Assembly: GCA_001579985.1 (NCBI GenBank)
Contig: LRSR01012929.1
Location: forward strand, 1 to 24,510
Length of the DNA stretch: 24,510 nt
Origin: Hypsibius dujardini
Taxonomy: Eukaryota > Tardigrada > Eutardigrada > Parachela > Hypsibiidae
Direction: 5' to 3'
Below are positions 1-7,449 of the stretch, piece by piece (positions within the stretch are counted from its first letter, which is position 1; each line of letters opens with the position of its first letter). A program made the translations under genes and the position numbers. Below the pieces are notes generated by a model. It had not been told where the DNA came from and ran no database searches. It was given only the letters and a program-made list of their open reading frames with translations.

Positions 1-36
<36 letters not shown>

Positions 37-37
37 A
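1..37. repeat. (GACA)n microsatellite at left edge
   Basis: A run of GACA tetranucleotides with a few variants. It probably continues to the left and lies inside the first intron of the gene whose signal exon is at 76-130. Confidence 0.9.
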
Positions 38-75
38 AACCAAAATCTACAGAAGCGTTAGGAATGTAAACTTAC

Positions 76-130
76 AGACAGCCACGAAGAGGACGCTGAT
101 GATGCAAACGGACAGGATAGAGAAATTCAT
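76..130 (-). CDS. signal-peptide exon of a partial secreted-protein gene
   Basis: ATG at 130-128 opens 18 codons plus one base: Met-Asn-Phe-Ser, a hydrophobic stretch (ILSVCIISVLFVAV), then the donor T|GTAAGT at 76/75. The 55-nt length, the phase and the donor match the first exon of the complete gene at 1382-1981, so this is probably a paralogue. The remaining exons lie left of the window. A TATAAAA box on the minus strand at 331-325 is a possible promoter. What is seen: an ORF with a signal peptide and a consensus donor. What is inferred: that it is expressed and related to its neighbour. Confidence 0.45.
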
Positions 131-324
131 CTTTGGGAGGTTTGATCTTGGAAGATTCCGACTGTTGAAGGTGAGAAGTGAGAGATAGATAGAGGATGAG
201 GATTGCTTGATGGAACTTTGGAAGAAGAGGTAGCTTTAAACTGGAAGTCTTGGTTCAGACTTGTAATGGAATAATAATCAGAGAATGGTAAAATCGAATC
301 TAGTGAAGCAGTGCCGGTGATGCG

Positions 325-331
325 TTTTATA
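325..331 (-). promoter_or_regulatory. possible TATA box for the 76-130 exon
   Basis: TATAAAA on the minus strand, about 195 nt upstream of the ATG at 130. The distance would leave a 5' UTR of about 165 nt. It is a motif match only. Confidence 0.25.
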
Positions 332-779
332 CGCGAGCAACGAACAAAGAGAGTTTTAATCCCCTGTGGAAAATCGCACAAGGGGAGAGAAAGGTATTTT
401 TCCACGAATGTGCCCGCCAAAGCGTTGCTTTTCCTGTCCTTAATTTTAACCTCACACCTGATCACTGGAAAATTCCGCACTCCAAAGAAAGAAACTAGAC
501 ACAAACTGGCGGGTTTCCTTGTGATTACAATTCTAGCTCTTCCACCAGACGGCGGCACTAGTCCATTTTCGTTTCCGTAATCATGGATGAGCACTCGTGG
601 AATTTGACCCAAAAAAAACCCTGAGTTACACGAATCAGGGGATGCTTAATACAACTTTTTCCAGTCGTCCAAAGTCCGAGTACAAACTTCTGATTCCGGT
701 AGCCAACTATCGTGCTTATAATTTACGCCTCAACAACTACAGCAGGTACAGAACTCAGTAGTTACCACCACAACTTTCG

Positions 780-995
780 GCCCACACCCAAACCCAAACC
801 CATTCGCCCACACCCAAACCCGTGTGCCCACACCCAAACCCGTGTGCCCACACCCAAACCCATTCACCCACATCCAAGCCCATTCACCCACATCCAAACC
901 CACGCGCCCACACCCAAACCCATTCACCCACATACAAACCCATTCACCCACATCCAAACCCACGCGCCCACACCCAAACCCACGCGCCCACAGTC
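780..995. repeat. G/C-skewed minisatellite, (CCCACACCCAAACC)n-like
   Basis: About 215 bp of imperfect units of 14-20 bp built from CCCA, CACCCAAACC and CATCCAAACC. The minus strand is a dense series of GGG runs separated by 3-5 nt. Apparent reading frames here (His-Pro-Thr-rich on plus, Gly-Val-rich on minus) only reflect the repeat. Confidence 0.9.
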
Positions 996-1381
996 TATGT
1001 ATGGGCGCGCTGGAATGGGCGCTTATCAGCTCAAAAATCTAAGTTACTTCGTGGACACTGAAAAAGTTGTCCGCCTGTGGCAGGGAAAGTGGAACAAATC
1101 ATACGGAGTTCGGTCAGAGAAACAGAAAGAGTTGCAAGCGATAAATGTACAATGAAAAAGACGAATTGTAACAAACGGTTTTTGGGCTCCTGGAAGTACA
1201 AGTGGTTGTGTAAAATACTGGTGGAATTTTTTAAGACAGACAGTTGATCAGTTGTTAATCGAAAACGTTTCCGAAAGTTCCCAGAAAATGTCGCGCGGGC
1301 GCCAACCAACAGTCCAATCACTTCCCAGTCCTGGAATCCTTGAATTGATTGTCCTTGAGGGTGTGAAAAATCATCTTTCAA

Positions 1382-1981
1382 TTAACCATGGCCGAATTGC
1401 GGTTGGCCGTATTGTTGATGGCCGTATTGTTGTTGCTGCTGCAGTTTCTTTTTCTTTTGGTTGGAATACAATCCCGCGCCAGCACCGATCGCTCCGCCCG
1501 CCATGGCGCCTTGCTTGGCGCTGACTCCCGGTAAAATGGCCCCGACGATCGCTCCACCGATGGCACCTTTAATGGCCTTGCTGAAAACGCCGCGCTTTTC
1601 TCGGACGACCGTCTCCAACGGAAGGGAATCTAGCGGAGAATAAACCCAGGAAATTAAAATTTTGACGACTCAATCTTAAGACAAATGCATTTTTTTGAAA
1701 ACGCAGTTCTGGGCAAAAATGGGCAAAAGGTTCGGGGCAGGGTTAATACTTGAACAATCAACCAATCGACCAAGGGAGCTCCGGAGCAGTTGGTAGATTG
1801 GTTGATTGTTCGATTATTACCCCTGTCCCCGCCCTCGCCCTCGCCCCCGCCCCCTTTTGCCCATTTCCGGGACCCTCCGTTAGATTAAATGCTATCGCTT
1901 ACTGTACTCGGATAAGTTGAACTTACAAGCGGTCAAAACCAGCACTGACAACAGGATGAAGGAGATGCGGTAAAGATCCAT
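1382..1981 (-). CDS. small secreted precursor with furin-type site and glycine zipper
   Basis: Two exons, 1981-1927 and 1629-1382, joined T|AT (donor GTAAGT, acceptor CTCCGCTAG), give 100 aa. Residues 1-18 are a signal peptide (MDLYRISFILLSVLVLTA). Residues 19-31 form a short propeptide ending Arg-Glu-Lys-Arg, which fits the furin-type consensus RX(K/R)R. Residues 32-72 are Gly/Ala/Ile-rich with repeated GxxxG and GG spacing (GAIGGAIVGAILPG, then GAMAGGAIGAGAG), a glycine zipper able to form a helix, with Lys at 36, 39 and 57. Then come a Lys cluster (77-80), a five-Gln run (82-86) and YGHQQYGQPQFGHG at the C terminus. I do not recognise a named family. The arrangement resembles precursors of membrane-active or antimicrobial peptides, but a structural secreted protein is equally possible. 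A paralogous signal exon lies at 76-130. Confidence 0.6.
1700..1883. mobile_element. foldback MITE, family 1, left end truncated
   Basis: An inverted repeat: ATGGGCAAAAGG..CGGGGCAGGG..AACAATCAACCAATC on the left is answered by its reverse complement up to GGGACCCTCCGTTAGA on the right, followed by TTAA. A fuller copy lies at 14610-14865. The left terminus (GGAGGGTCCC part) is missing here. Confidence 0.65.
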
Positions 1982-2252
1982 GGCGCGCGATGATGGACGA
2001 ACAAACAAAAACCCGAAAATTTATGCTCGGGTATTTTCTTGGGATAATTCGGTGACCTTGGAGTGAAATGAAAAACCACCGATCAGAAAAATGTTGCGGC
2101 TAAAAGTTGACTTCCGGTAGGGGATTGCGATTGTGGTTGAGTGGTTGGTATGCTTGCTACATGTACGATGGCATGATAATAAATTGGTTAAACCAGGAAA
2201 CTTCTAATTTGAAAGAGGAAAAATTCGTAATTGGGACACTTGAATGTCCTGC

Positions 2253-2259
2253 TTTTATA
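2253..2259 (-). promoter_or_regulatory. possible TATA box for the 1382-1981 gene
   Basis: GGGTATAAAAGC on the minus strand, about 275 nt upstream of the ATG at 1981. A weaker CATAAAT lies closer, near 2020. Motif evidence only. Confidence 0.25.
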
Positions 2260-2477
2260 CCCTTAACTTCCTCAGTCCTGTTTTGGAATTTTCCGTGTTT
2301 ATGGTTGGTGATTCACCGATCACTATCGTATGCTTTGCGCGGTACTAAACTCGGACCCTCGAACCAAGCCCTCATCATCTGTTGACAATACAAACCTTGC
2401 GTGATACATAAAATTTAAACGTAACCCTGACCGAGGCATCAAAGAAACGTAAAATTAAAATGCCTCGTTTCTCGAGT

Positions 2478-2680
2478 TTACGTAGATACGAAATACGAGA
2501 TACGTGGATACGCAGATACGTTGATATGAGATACATAGATACGTGGATACGTAGATACGTGCATATGAGATACGTTGATATAAGATACGTAAATACGTGG
2601 ATACGTAGATACGTGGATATGAGATACATAGATGTGAGATACGTAAATACGTAGATATGAGATACGTAGATACGTATATA
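2478..2680. repeat. minisatellite of GATACGTR units
   Basis: About 200 bp of 8-9 bp subunits (GATACGTG, GATACGTA, GATATGA) arranged in higher-order blocks. Reading frames across it (YLRIHVSTYL type on the minus strand) are repeat artefacts. Confidence 0.9.
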
Positions 2681-3072
2681 CGAGCCCGCGCCCGTAGTAC
2701 TGCGTTGCCGCTCCTTTTTACCTTTTCTTTTCAAACTCAGTGCATGAGTCAGAGGGATGACCCCTTATCAGCTATTTCAATGAATGACAATGAAACGAGT
2801 CCAGAATAATTCACATCATGACTCGTCTCACGCGTGGCATGTTTGGCTTTTCTTGCGCAAGATAGAATTGAGCCGGTCGGCGCAGGAGCGAAAATTCACG
2901 TTTCTTTGCTGCCTCGTTCAGTGGTACGTTTAAATTTTATGTCTCACGCAAGGTTTATAATATCGCTTTATAACTTCGCCTTCGAGACGGAGTACGATAA
3001 AATCACGAATCGCTGATCAGATTTGTTATAAAACCATCTCACTTTGCGATTGATTGGCGCAAAAAAAGGATA

Positions 3073-3280
3073 CACTACTGTGCTGCCGCGATTTTAAGGG
3101 CGGGGTTTTTGCCCTACAAGTAAATTACCGACCCCCCGGTCCAACTTGTGTTCACTGGTTTCACTGCGCTTTTGGCGGGCCGAAGGCGGCCGTTTGATGA
3201 ACGGAAGTGAATCCGTGACGTCACGTCACGTATCAGGTGTGGGCGGGGCTAAACCCACCCTTAAAATTGTGACAGTACAG
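3073..3280. mobile_element. MITE, family 2 (TACTGTACTG terminal repeats)
   Basis: The left end, TACTGTGCTGCCGCGATTTT then AAGGG, and the reverse complement of the right end, TACTGTACTGTCACAATTTT then AAGGG, form terminal inverted repeats of about 25 bp. TA dinucleotides flank both ends (3071-3072 and 3281-3282), as in Tc1/mariner-type insertions. No transposase is inside. A related copy lies at 6973-7284. Confidence 0.65.
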
Positions 3281-3299
3281 TATGAATTCCTAGTGCTTA

Positions 3300-4317
3300 C
3301 AGGGTGATTCACTACCACATGGACACATTAAAACAAATCACCAAAAATACGGTTTTCATTATTTTGGTCAAATTTCTTCAGATTATACGAAGCTTAACAG
3401 TTTTGTGTCTAAATACCTGGTCAGGATGTTTCCGATTTCTTTCTGTAAGGCAGGGGCACTGGCCGCAAAAAAATGGACGAAGTTGGCTGATGTTTTTTTG
3501 CCATTTTTGCGCCGATGACAAAATTTAATGATACAAAAGTGAGCCACCCTCTTTCGAAAATCGGCTTATAGCGATTCATAGCAGAACAGATAGGCTTCAC
3601 GAGGAGCCCTCTCGAAGGCAAATTGGTTAGGAAACCGATTTATGAAAAATATTTTTATAAAAAAAATGGCGCCAAAAGTGCTTTTTTTACGTGTTTTGAA
3701 AACTTTCAGGTCAAAAACATGTTGGATCGTTCCCCTTTCTAGTTTTTCAGTGCAGATATGCATAAAATGAGCATATTGGTTGCCTGAGTTGAGAACCTAG
3801 AGTTGAACAATGCATGTGATACAGCATGTGAAAAACCTTCCCTAATATCGGATGGACAAATTATCGACAGGCCTGGTTCAATCGGTCAATTTGGACTCTG
3901 AAGTTACGAGGTAAAGGCCGTTAACCAGGCCGCTTTAGAAATCGTAATTAAACCAGGCCGGCAGGCCAACAGGTGGCGTATAAGTCGTTTTTGCGAAGTC
4001 AACCCAGGGAGATGGAACCGAAGTGGCGCCTCGTTAGACAGGGACTGCGTACGAACTGTGGAACGTTTAATAGGCCACGCGACGCTTGTGCTGTGTGTAC
4101 GGTGCACACACCGTCCAGTCCACTACGAGTGCCCCTGTCTCACGTGAAAATACAGTAATGTATAATTGTATATTGCTTCTTCCAAATTACATATTTGAAC
4201 GCTAACTTTTCCTAAACTGAATCATCTTTGTTTAAGCTAATCACAGGGGCATGATCAGTTGCGCATCGTTCCTCTGACAACCGATCGCGCGTGTCCACGT
4301 GTTAGTGAATCACCCTG
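3300..4317. mobile_element. 1.0-kb non-autonomous DNA transposon with 28-bp inverted ends
   Basis: The left end CAGGGTGATTCACTACCACA plus TGGACAC matches the reverse complement of the right end (CAGGGTGATTCACTAACACG plus TGGACAC) with two mismatches. The ends abut TA on both sides (3298-3299 and 4318-4319), consistent with a TA target duplication. Only short, unrecognised reading frames occur inside. The interior holds a copy of a repeat also seen at 11185-11255. Confidence 0.75.
4038..4108 (+). repeat. dispersed 71-bp repeat, copy 1
   Basis: CAGGGACTGCGTACGAACTG through to GTGCACAC matches the minus strand of 11185-11255 with about six differences in 71 bp. It lies within the 3300-4317 element and may be a remnant of a longer element. 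Confidence 0.7.
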
Positions 4318-4342
4318 TAATTAGTCATGTACTGTACACACG

Positions 4343-4450
4343 TGACAAAACCTTGCGCTAACCGAATTAAGCACTTTAACTCGACGGCTGTGTACGACAG
4401 CCATGCAACGACTGTATTGGCTTGACTCGGTTAGCGCAAGGTTTTTGTCA
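4343..4450. mobile_element. hairpin (foldback) element, copy 1
   Basis: A 108-bp near-palindrome: TGACAAAACCTTGCGCTAAC on the left pairs with GTTAGCGCAAGGTTTTTGTCA on the right. The loop (GCACTTTAACTCGACGGCTG) matches the reverse complement of the loops of the copies at 5297-5662, so this copy is inverted relative to them. Confidence 0.8.
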
Positions 4451-4789
4451 CATTTATATATACAGCCAAATGTCCCGTCCCTCGCGAGAAACCTTTTCCG
4501 TTTTGTTAAAGCAAAATTTTATTATTCCCAATGAGGTTTATCATAAATCAGAGCCATCAAAATCCTCCAGCTCGTTCACTTCGTGGTGGCGCGAGTTGCG
4601 ACCTACTCTGCTGATCAATGTCCCTCACGGCGTGTCATGTTTCGATATCATTGGTGAGCCGTTTGTTGTACAGTGATTTCAGCTTTGAATTTTCAATTTT
4701 CAAATAGATTTACGCATTCTCCGACTTCGATTCACGACTTTGGTTTTAATGTTTTACAAAATGTAGCTGTCAATCAATCAAAACTGAAG

Positions 4790-5288
4790 ATGGCGGACAT
4801 TGGTGTGTTTGAAATCTTGGGAACTGTGGCGTTGTTGGTGCTGGCCGTTGTTGTGGTTTTGCTCTTCGTTCTTGTGGGTAAGTGCCCGTCCATTGATTGA
4901 TTGGTTGATTGTGCTTTTCACTGCTGATTTTTCACTCAATCATGAAAGCGATCACTTGATTGATCGATTGACTGGATTTTGAATGTTCATTTTTTCACTC
5001 CTTCTCCTGGAAATGTAATATTTTGCTTTAACAGGTTGGTATGTTGTATGGAAGCTCATTCTATCGCACTTCCGTTTCTTCCGGGAAATTTTGGGGATGG
5101 AAAATTCGGACGAGGAATTGGACGAGCAACCGGGGAAGAAGTCGCGCATGAAATCGGAACGAATCGCCAAACCGGAGAGCTCCTCCGAAATTCCTGCCCA
5201 CATTCGAAGACGGCAGCAGAGAGAGGCGGAAATTTTGAACCGCGAGCGGGAGTCCTTGTCAATCGCTAAAACTGCCGAGAAGAATTGA
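4790..5288 (+). CDS. SMIM13: SMIM13-like small integral membrane protein
   Basis: Two exons, 4790-4877 and 5035-5288, joined G|GT (donor GTAAGT, acceptor TTAACAG), give 113 aa. The ATG has a good context (AAGATGGCG). Residues about 8-29 form one transmembrane segment (ILGTVALLVLAVVVVLLFVL). The junction is followed at once by GWYVVWKLILSHFRFFREIL, which closely matches the signature just after the membrane segment of vertebrate SMIM13. The tail is polar: an acidic stretch (SDEELDE), then a basic Arg/Glu-rich helix (IRRRQQREAEILNRERE). The molecular role of SMIM13 is poorly known, so I name the family and not a function. A hairpin-element array begins 8 nt after the stop codon, and another copy lies about 340 bp upstream. 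Confidence 0.85.
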
Positions 5289-5296
5289 AACACACC

Positions 5297-5662
5297 TGGC
5301 AAAAACCTTGCGCTAACCGAGTTAAGCCGTTACACTCGTTGCATGGCGATCGTACACAGCCCCGAGTTAAAGTGCTTAACTCGGTTAGCGCAAGGTTCTT
5401 GCCACGTATGTACACACACCCTCGTGGCAAACCCCGTGGGCTAACCGAATTACGCCGTTACACTCGTTGCATGGCGATCGTACACAGCTCCGAGTTAAAG
5501 TGCTTAACTCGGTTAGCGCAAGGTTCTTGCCACGTATGTACACACACCCTCGTGGCAAACCCCGTGGGCTAACCGAATTACGCTATTTCACTCGTTCAGT
5601 GCAATACTGTATGCACAGATCGAGCTAATTGGCTTAATTCGGTTAGTGCAAAAATTTTGCCA
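5297..5662. repeat. tandem array of three hairpin elements, 128-bp period
   Basis: Three palindromic units (5297-5404, 5425-5532, 5553-5662) start exactly 128 bp apart. Each has TGGCAAA..CC.TG.GCTAACCGA at the left and TCGGTTAGCGCAAGGTTCTTGCCA or similar at the right. The third unit is the most diverged. They belong to the same family as 4343-4450 but in opposite orientation. The spacers (CGTATGTACACACACCCTCG) are also conserved, so the duplication was of element plus spacer. Confidence 0.9.
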
Positions 5663-6083
5663 CGCGTTCAACCAAAAAAATGCGCTTTTTTACCGGACAC
5701 TTTTTCCTCTTCTTAATTTTCAAAGAAAGTCATTGGCTAGTCGATTCAGATTTTCTGCCGTTTTTTCCGAATTATTCGATGTCTGACTTCAGAAAGCAAT
5801 AGAATGCTCAATGGTTGTAGAAGTTACTTGCCGGGCGGAGTTAAAGCCAATTTCATGCGTAACCAAAGATGAAGCTGAAAGGGGTGGTCCGCGTTTGAAC
5901 CTAAATCGTAGTCAGCATTAGTGATTAAGATTCCAACTTAAATCTGACCAATTTAGAAAGTAGTGTTAGGCCGTACACCCCCACGAGTGTGCGTAGTACC
6001 TACCCAACTAGTCACTAGACTGAATATTTTAAAGTCAACGTTTATTTGCAGTTGAGAGGGGAGAGGAAAGGGAATGTACGATA
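5663..6083. other. spacer with no gene seen
   Basis: AT-rich unique sequence with stops in all frames. I see no coding signal, RNA gene or repeat. Confidence 0.5.
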
Positions 6084-6357
6084 GATTTTTAACGGTAAAT
6101 ATTTGGAATAAAATATCTAAGGCAATTTAGGCCGAAATTTGGCTTTTCCCGTCTGTCGCCGGGAAGAGATGTTGTGCCTGCCTGTGGAGTGCCCGGCCTT
6201 GACTCCTTCCTTTTACGACCGACTGACCAATGCTTAGCCACGCCCCCGGGCTGTTTGCCCACCACTCCGTCGGAATTGCCCTATTTATTTATTTATTTAT
6301 TTTTATTATTTTATTTTATATTTATTAAATATTTCAAATATTTACCGTTAAAAAATC
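6084..6357. mobile_element. AT-rich MITE-like inverted repeat
   Basis: GATTTTTAACGGTAAATATT at the left end is repeated inverted at the right end (AATATTTACCGTTAAAAAATC), about 22 bp with one indel. The 274-bp interior is non-coding. AATAAA at about 6107-6112, just inside the left end, is the first clear polyadenylation hexamer downstream of the SMIM13 gene. Confidence 0.6.
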
Positions 6358-6531
6358 TCGTTTCTGTTCAAAATGCCTTTCTGAAATTTTTTTTACCGAA
6401 AACCGAAGAGATACAATTTTTTAGCTCTGGTCTTTGCCTCGCGGATAGTATCAGTGAGAATTTCCAGAGCGGAGTAAAGCGGAGAGGCTACCCTGCGCCG
6501 GTGGCTAACGTAAGAGCCTGCTTTTTTGATT

Positions 6532-6663
6532 GATTGATCTCTTGATTGATGATTTGTGAAGATCACTAAGCATGTGGGTCGTTGGTAAGTTGCTTGATTG
6601 ATCTCTTGATTGACGATTTGTGAAGATCACTAAGCATGTGGGTCGTTGGTAAGTTGCTTGATT
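6532..6663. repeat. 63-bp tandem duplication
   Basis: Two near-identical copies of TTGATTGATCTCTTGATTGA followed by GATTTGTGAAGATCACTAAG and GTCGTTGGTAAGTTGC, differing by one base. Confidence 0.9.
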
Positions 6664-6972
6664 GAAAACTGAGGCGCATTTCATTGAGCAGGTGGTTTTG
6701 TACGCTCACCTAGGGCCATATACACGGTAAACGCAGTTGCGCCTTAGAATCGCGTCGCTACAGTTTTATCTTTTTCATGGCTTTGACTTTTTCACATCTC
6801 GTGCCCTACGAGCAGATATGAAAGTTTCGGTTTCAGCAGCCAGTCGTGTCTGGTTCCTTTCGTTTTTTCTTCCTTCTTGCACCAATAACACAGAACACGG
6901 CTCCCTTCGTGATCCCGCCACACGACACGTGGCTTAGAACTGTTGCGTATGCGCCTGGCAAAATCCGCGTTT

Positions 6973-7284
6973 ACTACTCGTACTGCCGCGATTAAACCGG
7001 TCAGTTTTGCACCCGGGCAGCGCATTCGACCTGTGTGTGAGTGTGAGTGTTAGCTCACTCAACACACAGGCGCGTGTGTGAGTGAGTGTGTGAGTGTGTG
7101 AGCTCACTCCACGCACAGGCGCGTGTGTGAGTGTATGAGTGTGTGAGCTCACTCAACGCACAGGCGCGTATGTGAGTGTGTGAGCTCACTCAACAGACAG
7201 GCGAGTGTGTGAGCTCACTCAACGCACAGGCGCGTGTGACGGAGGCGTGGCTAAGTGGCCGGTTTAATCGCGGCAGTACAGTAT
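6973..7284. mobile_element. MITE, family 2, with internal minisatellite
   Basis: Perfect 21-bp inverted ends, GTACTGCCGCGATTAAACCG plus G, bracket the element, with TA at the outer edges. The ends match those of 3073-3280. The interior 7028-7245 is a minisatellite of GTGTGTGAGCTCACTCAACG plus CACAGGCGC units. Confidence 0.75.
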
Positions 7285-7449
7285 ATGCCAAGTGTTTTTA
7301 AGCTTCAAGTAGGAATCAGCGCCATTGAGGAAGAAAAGTAAAAGTAACAGGAAGCAAAACGACAAACAGACACCAATAAGACAATTCACATGAAAAGCAA
7401 CAACAAATGCCCAATGATCGAGACCAACGGAAACAATTATCGAGTTTGT

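Noticed and set aside
127-612. Minus-strand 161-codon open frame
   Set aside because: It ends just upstream of the better-supported signal exon at 130-76, has no recognisable domain, and overlaps a similarly open plus-strand frame. Most likely chance openness in a 5' flanking region.
780-995. Interstitial telomere repeat
   Set aside because: The CCCACACCCAAACC unit does not match TTAGGG or other common telomere units, and its period varies.
712-1155. His-Pro-Thr-rich frames (plus) and Gly-Val-rich frame (minus)
   Set aside because: Created by the CCCACACCCAAACC minisatellite. All three plus frames stay open, which is typical of a repeat and not of a gene.
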